This document shows, in pieces, positions 45,026-54,179 of a stretch of 64,000 nt of DNA (position 1 is the first letter of the stretch; every line of letters begins with the position of its first letter). Both the position numbers and the translations under genes were made by a program. Origin of the DNA: Clostridium aestuarii (GTDB taxonomy: Bacteria > Bacillota > Clostridia > Clostridiales > Clostridiaceae); NCBI RefSeq assembly GCF_026735135.1, contig NZ_JAPQER010000004.1, positions 226,254-290,253 on the forward strand, read 5' to 3'. Under the pieces are notes generated by a model. It did no database searches, was not told where the DNA came from, and saw only the letters and a list, made by a program, of their open reading frames with translations.

Positions 45026-46087
45026 TTGAAGGAACTTAGAGTAAATCTTTGTGAAAATAGCTATGCCATTTATATAAAAAAAGGATTATTTAATTATATA
45101 GGTGAAGAAATAAAAAAAATATATAATAACAAAAAAGTAGTTATAATAACAGATGAAAATGTGGATAAATTTTATGGAAAAATAATAAAGAGTAACTTGG
45201 AAAAAAATGATTTTAATGTGTATAAAATAGTGCTTAAACCAGGTGAAAAAACTAAGTCGGTAGATGAACTATTAAAAATTTATGATAAATTATTAGATTT
45301 CGGGGTTACAAGAGAAGATTTAATAATTACTCTTGGTGGAGGAGTAATTGGAGACTTGGGCGGATTTGCAGCAGCTACACTCTTTAGAGGAATTCATTTT
45401 GTGCAAGTACCAACTTCACTTTTAGCTCAAATAGATAGCAGTATAGGTGGTAAAGTTGCAGTAGATTTACCAAGAGGTAAAAATTTAGTAGGAAGTTTTT
45501 ATCATCCCAAGGCTGTATTTATAGACCCTAATATGCTAAAAACATTGGAAAAAAGATTTTTATACGATGGAATGGCAGAAGTAATAAAGTATGGATGTAT
45601 AAGGGATAAAAAGTTGTTTAATGATTTATTGAAATACAATTCAGAAGAAGAATTGTTTAATAACTTAGAAGACATAATATATACTTGCTGTAGTATAAAA
45701 AAAGAAATTGTTGAAAAGGATGAAAAAGATACTGGAGAGAGAATGATTTTAAATTTTGGACATACCATAGGCCATGCTATAGAGAAGTATTTTAATTTTG
45801 AAAAATATACTCATGGAGAAGCGGTAGCTCTTGGAATGTATGAGATAACTAAAAAAAGCGAAAAAATGGGTATAACAGATAAAGGAGCACTACAGCTTTT
45901 AAAGAAAATACTTGTTCAATACCAATTAGAATATGAAATTAATTTAGAGAATAAGGAAAAAATATTAGAAGCTATATCTTTAGATAAGAAAAATAAAGGA
46001 GAATTTATGAATGTAGTTCTTCTTAAAAAAATAGGAGAAGGATTTATTAAAGAGATAAAAAGAGAAGAAATGATTAACTTTATTTAA
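45026..46087 (+). CDS. aroB: 3-dehydroquinate synthase
   Basis: 353 residues. NAD-binding and metal-site blocks include LKPGEKTKS, TLGGGVIGDLGGFAAAT, VPTSLLAQIDSSIGGKVAV, KNLVGSF and NFGHTIGHAIE with HGEAVALGM. It makes 3-dehydroquinate from DAHP. Starts at TTG 45026 after AGGGGA, one base beyond the tyrA stop. Confidence 0.96.
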   Translation: MKELRVNLCENSYAIYIKKGLFNYIGEEIKKIYNNKKVVIITDENVDKFYGKIIKSNLEKNDFNVYKIVLKPGEKTKSVDELLKIYDKLLDFGVTREDLIITLGGGVIGDLGGFAAATLFRGIHFVQVPTSLLAQIDSSIGGKVAVDLPRGKNLVGSFYHPKAVFIDPNMLKTLEKRFLYDGMAEVIKYGCIRDKKLFNDLLKYNSEEELFNNLEDIIYTCCSIKKEIVEKDEKDTGERMILNFGHTIGHAIEKYFNFEKYTHGEAVALGMYEITKKSEKMGITDKGALQLLKKILVQYQLEYEINLENKEKILEAISLDKKNKGEFMNVVLLKKIGEGFIKEIKREEMINFI

Positions 46088-46178
46088 TAACTCAACTTTC
46101 GCATTTGAAAAGTAAAAGCTGGGATAAATTATTTATCTTCGCTTAAGCTTAATTTTAAATTGCGAAAGTTGAATTAAT
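46087..46178. repeat. imperfect long inverted repeat between aroB and aroA
   Basis: Outer arms CAACTTTCGCA (46093-46103) and TGCGAAAGTTG (46161-46171) are exact complements. The inner part pairs imperfectly and the tip is GATAAAT/ATTTATC (46123-46137). The whole forms a hairpin of about 92 bases inside the operon without a U-tract. It could be a small mobile-element remnant or an RNA-processing site. Confidence 0.7.
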
Positions 46179-46207
46179 TAAAAAATACTGGGGAGGTAGC
46201 TAATAAC

Positions 46208-47521
46208 ATGGATTGTGTGAAGATAACACCTTCAAATTTAGAAGGTACAGTAAAAATACCACCTTCAAAAAGTTTAGCACATAGAGCGGTGATTTGTGCT
46301 GGGTTGGCTGAAGGAGAAAGTATTATAGACAATATTGTATTTTCAGATGATATTACTGCTACTACTAATGCTATGAAAAATTTAGGGGTTATTGTAAATA
46401 GACAAAATTTAATGGAAATAGATAAGAACGAAGATAATAGAGAAACCTTAAAAGTTAAAGGAAGAAAAGACTTGAAACTATTAAAAGATAGTATTGATTG
46501 TATAGAATCAGGGTCTACTTTAAGATTTTTAATTCCTATAGCTTTGTTAACAGAAGAAGAAGTAACATTTAAAGGAAGAGGAAAACTTGTATCTCGTCCT
46601 TTAGATATATATTATGAAATATTTCAAAAGCAGGATATAAGATATAAAAATAATAATGGAGAGCTTCCATTGAAGGCAAAAGGCAAGCTTAAGCCTGATG
46701 TTTTTGAATTAAAGGGTAATGTTAGTTCTCAATTTATAAGTGGTCTTTTATTTGTACTTCCACTTTTAGATAACGATTCTAAAATAATAATGACAACAGA
46801 GTTGGAATCAAAAGGATACGTTGATTTAACAATAGATATGTTATATAAATTTGGAGTGGAAATAGAAAATAAAGATTATAAACAGTTTTATATTAAAGGA
46901 AATCAAAAATATGAAAATAGAAATTATAGAGTTGAGGGGGATTTTTCTCAAGCTGCTTTTTGGATCGTAGCTGGTATATTAGGGTCTAATATAAAATGTG
47001 AAGATTTAAGTATTGACTCCCTTCAAGGAGATAAGGCTATATTGGATATAGTAAAGAAAATGGGAGCGAATATTTCAATAACTGATGAACATATTGAAGT
47101 TAAAAATTCAAAAACAAAAGGAATTGTTATTGATGCTTCGGAATGTCCTGATATTATTCCAGTACTTACAGTACTTGCAGCGGTAAGTGAAGGTACTACA
47201 AAAGTAATTAATGCTGAAAGGCTTCGTATAAAAGAGTGTGATAGATTAAAAGCTATAGCTGAAGAATTAAATAAGATAGGAGCAGACGTAAAAGAGTTAG
47301 AGGACAGCTTAATAATTAAAGGTAAAGAAAGTTTGAGAGGTGGAACAGTTGATAGCTGGAATGATCATAGAATAGCAATGGCGATGGCTGTAGCTTCAGT
47401 AAAATGTAAAGAACCTCTTACAATAACTAATAGCAATGCTGTTAAAAAATCTTATCCACAGTTTTGGAATGATTTTTCAATGTTAGGAGGAAAGATAGAT
47501 GAGTGGAGTATGGGGCAATAA
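46208..47521 (+). CDS. aroA: 5-enolpyruvylshikimate-3-phosphate synthase
   Basis: 437 residues, EPSP synthase of the inside-out alpha/beta barrel family. Motifs are PPSKSLAHRAVICAGLA, ESGSTLRFLIPIALL, RGKLVSRPLD and LRIKECDRLKAIAEEL with DHRIAMAMAVA. It adds enolpyruvate to shikimate 3-phosphate. The first active-site loop lacks the usual LPGSKS form (PPSKS), as in several Firmicutes. Overlaps aroC by 23 bases. Confidence 0.95.
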   Translation: MDCVKITPSNLEGTVKIPPSKSLAHRAVICAGLAEGESIIDNIVFSDDITATTNAMKNLGVIVNRQNLMEIDKNEDNRETLKVKGRKDLKLLKDSIDCIESGSTLRFLIPIALLTEEEVTFKGRGKLVSRPLDIYYEIFQKQDIRYKNNNGELPLKAKGKLKPDVFELKGNVSSQFISGLLFVLPLLDNDSKIIMTTELESKGYVDLTIDMLYKFGVEIENKDYKQFYIKGNQKYENRNYRVEGDFSQAAFWIVAGILGSNIKCEDLSIDSLQGDKAILDIVKKMGANISITDEHIEVKNSKTKGIVIDASECPDIIPVLTVLAAVSEGTTKVINAERLRIKECDRLKAIAEELNKIGADVKELEDSLIIKGKESLRGGTVDSWNDHRIAMAMAVASVKCKEPLTITNSNAVKKSYPQFWNDFSMLGGKIDEWSMGQ

Positions 47522-48575
47522 TATAAAACTATCCATTTTTGGTGAATCTCATGGCAAGGGTATAGGAATAACTATAGATGGTTTGAAACCAGGTATAGAA
47601 ATAAATCTAGAAGATATAAATAAGGAAATGAAAAGAAGGGCACCAGGAAAAAATAAATTGTCCACTCCAAGAAAAGAAAAGGATGAGTTTGAAATTTTAA
47701 GTGGATATTTTAATAATAAAACTACTGGTACTCCACTATGTGCATTTATTAAGAATAGTAATCAACACTCAAAAGATTACGAAAAAACAAAGAATTTTAT
47801 GCGTCCAGGGCATGCGGATTATACTGGTAAAATTAGATACGATGGTTTTAATGATTATAGAGGAGGAGGACATTTTTCAGGTAGACTTACTGCTCCTCTT
47901 GTTTTTGCTGGTGCTGTAGCAAAACAGATTTTAAAGAAGAAAGGTATTATAATTGGGAGTCATATAAAGAGCATAGGAAATATAGAAGAAGGGTATTTTG
48001 ATGAAGTTAATATAAATCAACAAATATTAGAAGAACTTAAAAATAAAGAATTTGCTGTTATGGATGATAAAAAAGGATTAGAAATGCAAAAAAAAATATT
48101 AAGAGCTAAGGAGAACATGGATTCTGTTGGAGGCGTGATTGAATGTGCTGTTTTAGATTTGCCCCAAGGGATAGGATCACCGTTTTTTTATTCAATAGAA
48201 AGTGTGCTATCGCATCTTTTATTTTCAGTACCAGCTGTAAAAGGTGTGGAATTTGGAGCAGGTTTTAATATTGCGCAAATGAAAGGTTCAGAAGCTAATG
48301 ATGAATTTTACATAGAGAATAATAATGTAAAAACTTATACCAATAATAATGGAGGAATTTTAGGCGGAATAACAAATGGAATGCCTTTAATTTTTAGGGC
48401 AGCATTTAAGCCAACACCATCTATTGGAAAATCTCAAAGAACAATAAACGTTGAAACAAATGAAAATACTACAATTGAAGTAGAGGGTAGACACGATCCT
48501 TGTATTGTTCAAAGAGCTGTACCAGTTGTTGAAGCAGTAGCAGCAATAGGGATTTTAGAATGTATTGAGAGTTAA
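47499..48575 (+). CDS. aroC: chorismate synthase
   Basis: 358 residues. Signatures are SIFGESHGKGIGITIDGL at the start, RPGHADYTG, YRGGGHFSGRLTAP and GRHDPCIVQRAVPVVEA at the end. It uses reduced FMN to convert EPSP to chorismate. SD TAGGAGGAAAG lies inside the end of aroA; start ATG 47499. Confidence 0.96.
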   Translation: MSGVWGNNIKLSIFGESHGKGIGITIDGLKPGIEINLEDINKEMKRRAPGKNKLSTPRKEKDEFEILSGYFNNKTTGTPLCAFIKNSNQHSKDYEKTKNFMRPGHADYTGKIRYDGFNDYRGGGHFSGRLTAPLVFAGAVAKQILKKKGIIIGSHIKSIGNIEEGYFDEVNINQQILEELKNKEFAVMDDKKGLEMQKKILRAKENMDSVGGVIECAVLDLPQGIGSPFFYSIESVLSHLLFSVPAVKGVEFGAGFNIAQMKGSEANDEFYIENNNVKTYTNNNGGILGGITNGMPLIFRAAFKPTPSIGKSQRTINVETNENTTIEVEGRHDPCIVQRAVPVVEAVAAIGILECIES

Positions 48576-48602
48576 GAATTAAGCTTTGCTTAATTCATTT
48601 TT
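48576..48602 (+). terminator. hairpin between aroC and pheA
   Basis: GAATTAAGC (48576-48584), TTT, GCTTAATTC (48588-48596), then ATTTTTT. It begins at the end of the aroC stop. A short stem; it may reduce transcription into the distal genes or be a weak internal terminator. Confidence 0.6.
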
Positions 48603-48655
48603 TCAATTGTTAATTGTTAAATCTTCATTGTTAACTGTAATTAGGAGGGCAAAGT

Positions 48656-49831
48656 ATGAATGAACTAGAAAAATTAAGAGAAGAAATAAATCAAATAGAT
48701 AAACAGTTAACAGAGCTGTTTGAGAAAAGAATGAATACAGTATTAAAGGTTGCTCAGTATAAAAAAGAAAACAATATTCCTATACTAAATAAAAATAGAG
48801 AAGAACAGGTTATAAATAGAAACAATTCATATTTAGAAAACAAAGATTTTGAAACAGCTACAGCTGAGTTTTTTAAAGATGTTATGAGCATTAGTAGAAG
48901 ACTTCAGGCAAAAAATTTATATGAATTTAATTATGAGGAAAATAATAATTCTAATTTAGAATATGAATTATATAAAAAGTTATATAGTCTTCCTAAAAAA
49001 GATAATGTAAAGGTTGGGTTTCAAGGGGTTAATGGTTCTTTCAGTGAACAAGCTTTACAGAAGTATTTTGGAGATAAAGTAAGTACATATAATGTAGCTG
49101 AATTTGAAGATGTGTTTAAAGCTTTGCAAAATAGTGAAATCGATTATGGTATTCTTCCTATAGAGAACTCTTCAACAGGGGGAATATCAGAAATATATGA
49201 TTTCTTGCGAAAATATGGTTTTTTTATTGTTGGTGAAACCTGTGTAGAGGTTAATCATAATTTATTAGGTGTAAAGGGAGCTAAATGTGAGGATATAATG
49301 GAAGTTTATTCACATCCCCAAGCATTTGAACAGTCTAAGGAATTTTTGCACCAATATTCACAGTGGAAACTTATACCTCATTATAATACAGCAATAAGTG
49401 CTAAATATGTAAAAGATAAAGCGTGCAAAAGTATGGGGGCTATAGGAAGTAAAAAAGCTGCAGAATTATATGATTTAGAAATAATTGAAAGTGATATAAA
49501 TTACAATACTAATAATTATACTAGATTTATAATAATAGGTAAAAATTTAGAGTTTCAAGAAAATCATAATAAAATTAGTATTACGCTTTCTCTTCCACAC
49601 AAAGCAGGAGAATTATATAATATTTTAAGTGTTTTTGCTGAAAATAATTTAAGTATGTTAAAAATAGAATCACGACCTATTTTAAACAAACCTTGGGAGT
49701 ATTTCTTTTATATAGATTTTAAAGGTAACTTAAGTGAAAAAGGTGTAAAAGAAGCAATTAAATTAATAAATAATAATAGCCATGAGTTTAAATTGCTTGG
49801 AAATTATAAAGCTTATTTAATAGAAGAATAG
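48656..49831 (+). CDS. pheA: bifunctional chorismate mutase / prephenate dehydratase
   Basis: 391 residues. Chorismate mutase type 2 domain 1-90 (LREEINQIDKQLTELFEKRM; MSISRRLQ). Prephenate dehydratase domain about 118-295 (VGFQGVNGSFSEQA; ILPIENSSTGGI; NYTRFIIIG). ACT domain about 305-380 (LPHKAGELYNIL; IESRPI), the usual phenylalanine-feedback site. It makes phenylpyruvate from chorismate. GGAGGGC SD before ATG 48656. Confidence 0.95.
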   Translation: MNELEKLREEINQIDKQLTELFEKRMNTVLKVAQYKKENNIPILNKNREEQVINRNNSYLENKDFETATAEFFKDVMSISRRLQAKNLYEFNYEENNNSNLEYELYKKLYSLPKKDNVKVGFQGVNGSFSEQALQKYFGDKVSTYNVAEFEDVFKALQNSEIDYGILPIENSSTGGISEIYDFLRKYGFFIVGETCVEVNHNLLGVKGAKCEDIMEVYSHPQAFEQSKEFLHQYSQWKLIPHYNTAISAKYVKDKACKSMGAIGSKKAAELYDLEIIESDINYNTNNYTRFIIIGKNLEFQENHNKISITLSLPHKAGELYNILSVFAENNLSMLKIESRPILNKPWEYFFYIDFKGNLSEKGVKEAIKLINNNSHEFKLLGNYKAYLIEE

Positions 49832-49861
49832 TTATGTTTAATAAAAAAGAAGGTGAATTAT

Positions 49862-50674
49862 TTGAAAGAGCTGTATGGATTATTAGGAGAAAAGCTTGGT
49901 CATAGTTTTTCTCCTAAGATACATTTTTCTATATTTGAAAAGTTAAATTTGGAAGGTTATTATCATTTGTTTGAAGTGAAAAATAAAAAGTTAAAAGAAG
50001 CAGTTGATGGATTTAAAGCTCTTAATGTAAAAGGGGTAAATGTTACTATACCTTATAAAGTTAAGATAATTAAATATTTAGATGAAACTTCAAGGGAAGC
50101 AAAAGCTATTGGTGCTGTAAATACATTATGCTTTAAACAAGACAAGATAATTGGGTATAATACTGATTATTACGGATTTGGAATGATGCTTGAGAAATTT
50201 AATGTGGATGTTAAAAATAAAAATGTAGTTATATTAGGAACTGGAGGTGCTGCAAAAGCAGTTGTTCAATATATTTTGGATAATGGAGCAAGAAATATCA
50301 TATTTGTAAGCAGAGATATAAATAAAGTAACAAAGCAATTTAATAAATTTAAAATAATACAATATGATCAAATAAAATATTTAAGTGAACAGGATATTGT
50401 TATAAATTGTACGCCAGTAGGAATGTATCCACAAGTTGAAAATTCTCCTATGGATAAAGAGATGATATCAAAGTTTAAGACGGCTGTGGATTTAATTTAT
50501 AATCCTCAAGAAACATTGTTTTTAAAACAGGCAAGAGATCAAGGATTAAAAGCTATAAATGGATTATATATGCTTGTTGGTCAAGCGGTAAAAGCACAAG
50601 AGTTGTGGAATGATTTAAAAATAGATGCTAAGATTGTGGATAAAATTTATCAAGGGGTTGAAAAAGGTAAATGA
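49862..50674 (+). CDS. aroE: shikimate dehydrogenase
   Basis: 270 residues. Shikimate-binding N-terminus GEKLGHSFSPKIHFSIF, catalytic Lys in NVTIPYKVKIIKYLDE, NADP-binding VVILGTGGAAKAVVQYIL and VINCTPVGMYPQ. Start TTG 49862 lies 6 bases after AGAAGGTGA; the upstream GTG at 49853 is part of that SD. The last four bases overlap the aroK start (ATGA). Confidence 0.94.
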   Translation: MKELYGLLGEKLGHSFSPKIHFSIFEKLNLEGYYHLFEVKNKKLKEAVDGFKALNVKGVNVTIPYKVKIIKYLDETSREAKAIGAVNTLCFKQDKIIGYNTDYYGFGMMLEKFNVDVKNKNVVILGTGGAAKAVVQYILDNGARNIIFVSRDINKVTKQFNKFKIIQYDQIKYLSEQDIVINCTPVGMYPQVENSPMDKEMISKFKTAVDLIYNPQETLFLKQARDQGLKAINGLYMLVGQAVKAQELWNDLKIDAKIVDKIYQGVEKGK

Positions 50675-51174
50675 AGTTAAATAAAAACATAGTATTAATA
50701 GGAATGCCTGGATGTGGAAAAAGTACTATAGGAAAAGAGCTAGCTAAAGAATTTAATATGAATTTTTGTGATATAGATGAGTATATAGTTGAAAAAACAG
50801 GGGAAAGTATTCCTGAGATTTTTAAAAATGGAGAGGCACAATTTAGACAAATTGAAAGTGAAGCTGTCAATGAAGTGAGCAAAAGATATCCTCAAATTAT
50901 AGCCACTGGTGGTGGTGTGGTTAAAAATTCTGAAAATATAAAAGTGTTACAATATAATGGAATTATTATTTTTATCAACAGATCTATCCAAAAGATATTC
51001 ACAGATGTGGATATCTTTAGCCGTCCATTGTTGATAAGTGGAAAAGAAAAGTTATATAAACTTTATGATGAAAGATATCATTTATATGAAAAGTATTGTG
51101 ATTATGAAGTAATAAATGATGGAAGTGTTAAAGACGCCAAGGAAAAAATTATATCACATTTAAAAGAATTTTAA
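50671..51174 (+). CDS. aroK: shikimate kinase
   Basis: 167 residues. P-loop GMPGCGKSTIGKELA, shikimate-binding DIDEYI and FRQIESEAV, then ATGGGVV. It phosphorylates shikimate at O-3. ATG 50671 overlaps the aroE stop by four bases, so translation is coupled. Confidence 0.95.
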   Translation: MKLNKNIVLIGMPGCGKSTIGKELAKEFNMNFCDIDEYIVEKTGESIPEIFKNGEAQFRQIESEAVNEVSKRYPQIIATGGGVVKNSENIKVLQYNGIIIFINRSIQKIFTDVDIFSRPLLISGKEKLYKLYDERYHLYEKYCDYEVINDGSVKDAKEKIISHLKEF

Positions 51175-51212
51175 AATATAAAAAATATAATTTGTAAGAA
51201 AGGGATGGAATC

Positions 51213-51656
51213 TTGAGAATATTAATAGTAAATGGTCCTAATATTAATATGCTGGGTATAAGAGAAAAACATATATATGGAAGCAACACTTATGAAGAGA
51301 TGTGTGAACATTTGAAAGAAAAAGGTGCAGAGCTAAATCAGGAAATCGATATAGTTCAAAGTAATATAGAAGGAGAAATAATAGAGTATATACAGGGGGC
51401 ATATAATAAATATGATTCAATTATAATAAATCCAGGAGCATATACTCACTACAGTATAGCGATTTATGATGCTTTAATGGCTGTAAGCATTCCAACAATA
51501 GAGGTACATATAAGCAACATTCATTCAAGAGAAGAATTTAGACATAAATCTGTTACAGCATCAGCATGTATTGGACAGATTTGTGGATTTGGTATTTATG
51601 GATATGTAATGGCTATGAAAGGACTAATTGATATGAAAAAGAATAATAAAATATAG
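51213..51656 (+). CDS. aroQ: 3-dehydroquinate dehydratase, type II
   Basis: 147 residues, dodecameric type II family: NGPNINMLGIRE at the start, QSNIEGEIIEYIQ, NPGAYTHYSIAIYDAL, and EVHISNIHSREEFRHKSV. It dehydrates 3-dehydroquinate to 3-dehydroshikimate. Starts with TTG 51213 after AAGGGATGG. Last gene of the operon; a terminator follows at once. Confidence 0.95.
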   Translation: MRILIVNGPNINMLGIREKHIYGSNTYEEMCEHLKEKGAELNQEIDIVQSNIEGEIIEYIQGAYNKYDSIIINPGAYTHYSIAIYDALMAVSIPTIEVHISNIHSREEFRHKSVTASACIGQICGFGIYGYVMAMKGLIDMKKNNKI

Positions 51657-51658
51657 CA

Positions 51659-51690
51659 AAAAGCTAGTAGGATTTTTTACTAGCTTTTTT
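51659..51690 (+). terminator. terminator of the aromatic operon
   Basis: AAAAGCTAGTA / TACTAGCTTTT stem with a T-rich loop, followed by T residues. Confidence 0.92.
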
Positions 51691-51720
51691 GTTGTAGAAA
51701 ATTATAAAATTTTTAGTTTT

Positions 51721-51879
51721 TTACTCACTTAAAAACTTAATCATATTTTCTAATACTTCTATTCTTGCTCTAACTTCTTCATAGTCTAAGTAATTTTCAC
51801 CATATTGATATTTCATAGATTCTTTAAATTCAGCTAATTCTTCTTTAAGTAAAGCTACTTTTATTTCATTATTGCTCAT
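51721..51879 (-). CDS. small hypothetical protein, 52 aa
   Basis: Minus strand; ATG 51879 is preceded by an AAAGGAGA SD (about 9 bases). The product begins MSNNEIKVALLKEELAEF and ends in MIKFLSE. It is highly charged and probably two helices forming a coiled-coil hairpin, with no membrane segment. Convergent with the aro operon. Family unknown. Confidence 0.7.
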   Translation of the reverse strand: MSNNEIKVALLKEELAEFKESMKYQYGENYLDYEEVRARIEVLENMIKFLSE

Positions 51880-51970
51880 AGTATATTCTCCTTTATTTTA
51901 TAGGTAGTTCATATATATATTCATATTTTACAATAAAACTAAAGTTTATTGAATACAGTATGTGAATATT

Positions 51971-51995
51971 TTAAGAAAAGTGCGACGCAATATTA
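51971..51995. repeat. hybrid copy F of the palindromic repeat
   Basis: TTAAGAAAAGTGCGACGCAATATT: the left half is of the AAAAGTGC type and the right half of the GCAATATT type. It therefore joins the two arm types seen in separate copies elsewhere and is only palindromic at the core. Confidence 0.65.
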
Positions 51996-52116
51996 TTATA
52001 TGGTGTCATTACTTTGTAACCTTTATGTATCTTTATTGTAACCAATAAAAACTTTATAAGGTATATATTATAAATATAGGAAATAATAATGACAATAAAG
52101 GAAAGGAATGTAATAA

Positions 52117-53574
52117 ATGAAGAGAATAATGTGTTTAGGATTAATTGGACTTTTAGGTTTAGGAAATGTTTCTTATGCATCTGCACAGGGAGTTATTCCA
52201 TCAGCAAAAATTACACAGAGTAATTTATCACTAGTAAAGAAGAATAATGTAAAGATTGCAACAAAGGCATTAAAAGATAAAAATGAAGCTATAGAATATG
52301 ATTTAAAGATTCCAATAATTAGTGGATTAAAAGATAAAAAAATACAAGATAAGTTAAATAAGCTTTTTAATAATGAAATTATGAAGTTTAAAAATGAATT
52401 AGAAAAAGGAGCCAAAAGCGATCTAGAAGATTTTAAAAAGGAAGGTTGTACATTTCATCCCTATGTTGCTAAGGTAGAATATAAAGTATCATATAATAAA
52501 AATAATATATTAAGTATTTGTATAACATATGGTCAATATACTGGTGGAGCTCATGGAATGAGTTATAAAAAGTCTTATAATATTGATCTTAATACTGGAA
52601 ATGAAGCTACTTTAAAAAATTTTTTCTGTGATGGAGAGAATTATAAACAAATTATTCGTAATGAAATTAAAAGACAAATAAAATTAGATGAAGACAGATA
52701 TTTTAAAGGATATGATGAAGTAATAGATACTCTTTCTGATTCACAAGATTTTTATATTGAAGATGGAAAAATAGTAGTGTATTATGGACAATATGAAATT
52801 GCACCATTTGCAGCAGGAATTCCAGAGTTTAAGATTCCATTTTCACTATTTAAAAAAGGTGTAAAAACTAATATAGATGTAAAACAAAGTCCTATAAAAG
52901 TAGAAACAAAAAAAATAAGCACTAAAAATGAAGCTTTTATTGGTAGATTTGAAATTCCTGTACTATGTGGGATTAACAATAAAAAAGTAGAAGAAATAAA
53001 CAAAAAAATTGAAAATGATGTTATGAACTTTAAAAAAGATATTGAAGATATGGCAAAAGAGTATTCAAAAGATGCAAAAAAAGAAGGTTGGAAAATTAGA
53101 CCATATGATGCTTCAACATATTATCAAGTTTTTTATAAGGAAAATAATATTTTAAGTATTTCTGTTACTTTTGGTGAATATACTGGTGGAGCACATGGAT
53201 ATTGTGAGATGAAAACATACAATGTAGATCTTGAAACTGGAAAAGAAATAGCTTTAAAGGATATATTTAAAGATGGAACGAATTATAAAGATATTATAAA
53301 TAAAGAAATAAAAAAACAAAGAGCTGCTGCTGCAAAACAACTAAAAGAAGATGTGGAAAAAAATGGTGAAGAATATTCAGAAGAGAATGCTCTATATTTT
53401 CAATTTAAGGGTATTTCAGAAAAACAATCGTTCTATATTCAACAAGGTAGTATCGTAATATATTTTGGACTATATGAAATTGCACCATATTCATCAGGAA
53501 TTCCAGAATTTAAAATTTCACTTTCTCAATTTAAAGATAAAGTAAAAGATGAGTTTTTAAGTTTAAAAGAATAA
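52117..53574 (+). CDS. secreted protein with two tandem DUF4163/DUF3298 units
   Basis: 485 residues. Signal peptide 1-23 (MKRIMCLGLIGLLGLGNVSY, then ASA). Two homologous units (about 45-250 and 268-480) each contain a helical first part ending in KNNILSI or ENNILSI, then YTGGAHG, then FYI and YEIAPF or YEIAPY with AGIPEFKI or SGIPEFKI. DUF3298 domains occur in RsiV (binds lysozyme) and in PdaC deacetylases; here there is no enzyme or membrane domain, so a binding or inhibitor role is possible. AAAGGAATG SD before ATG 52117. Confidence 0.82.
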   Translation: MKRIMCLGLIGLLGLGNVSYASAQGVIPSAKITQSNLSLVKKNNVKIATKALKDKNEAIEYDLKIPIISGLKDKKIQDKLNKLFNNEIMKFKNELEKGAKSDLEDFKKEGCTFHPYVAKVEYKVSYNKNNILSICITYGQYTGGAHGMSYKKSYNIDLNTGNEATLKNFFCDGENYKQIIRNEIKRQIKLDEDRYFKGYDEVIDTLSDSQDFYIEDGKIVVYYGQYEIAPFAAGIPEFKIPFSLFKKGVKTNIDVKQSPIKVETKKISTKNEAFIGRFEIPVLCGINNKKVEEINKKIENDVMNFKKDIEDMAKEYSKDAKKEGWKIRPYDASTYYQVFYKENNILSISVTFGEYTGGAHGYCEMKTYNVDLETGKEIALKDIFKDGTNYKDIINKEIKKQRAAAAKQLKEDVEKNGEEYSEENALYFQFKGISEKQSFYIQQGSIVIYFGLYEIAPYSSGIPEFKISLSQFKDKVKDEFLSLKE

Positions 53575-53585
53575 AAGTTTAAAAT

Positions 53586-53620
53586 AAAGAATCTTTTCTC
53601 AGAGTAGAAAAGGTTCTTTT
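53586..53620 (+). terminator. terminator of the DUF3298 gene
   Basis: AAAGAATCTTTTCT / AGAAAAGGTTCTTT stem (one G-T pair), CAGAGT loop, then T residues. Confidence 0.88.
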
Positions 53621-53697
53621 GTTAGTATTAATTAAAGTTTACCTAAAGAGAAGTAAAGTATATAATAAACTTAATTATAAATATGGAGGCAATTAAT

Positions 53698-54162
53698 ATG
53701 GATAAGGTATATAAAGCTTATTACAAATCACCTATTGGGGTTATAGAAATAAAGGGAACAGAAAAAGGAATTCTCTCAGTGATTTGCAGCGAAAAAATTG
53801 AGAGCTTTGGAGATGTTCCGTTGCCATTAAAAGAAGCATATGCTCAGCTTGATGAATACTTTAAAGGTAAGCGAAAAGAATTTTCACTTAATTTATTAAT
53901 GGAAGGTACAGAGTTCCAAAAAAAAGTTTGGAATGAACTTGCTAAAATTTCTTATGCTAAAACTGTATCATATAAATATATTGCTGAAGCTATAGGAGAT
54001 GGTAAGGCTTGTAGAGCTGTAGGAAGTGCAAATGGTAAAAATAAGTTTTGGATAATACTACCTTGTCATAGAGTAATTGGTTCAAATGGTAAGTTAACGG
54101 GATATGCAGGAGGGATATGGAGAAAAGAATGGTTATTGAATCATGAAAAACAATTTTCTTAA
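53698..54162 (+). CDS. ogt: methylated-DNA--protein-cysteine methyltransferase
   Basis: 154 residues. The acceptor site IILPCHRVIGSNGKLTGYAGG (in part) carries the reactive Cys; the HTH-like DNA-binding region reads GTEFQKKVWNELAKI. It repairs O6-methylguanine by suicide transfer. ATG 53698 lies 9 bases after TGGAGG; ATG 53683 overlaps that SD. Probably in an operon with the RNase H gene 17 bases downstream. Confidence 0.94.
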   Translation: MDKVYKAYYKSPIGVIEIKGTEKGILSVICSEKIESFGDVPLPLKEAYAQLDEYFKGKRKEFSLNLLMEGTEFQKKVWNELAKISYAKTVSYKYIAEAIGDGKACRAVGSANGKNKFWIILPCHRVIGSNGKLTGYAGGIWRKEWLLNHEKQFS

Positions 54163-54179
54163 AAGTTAGGAGCGTACTT

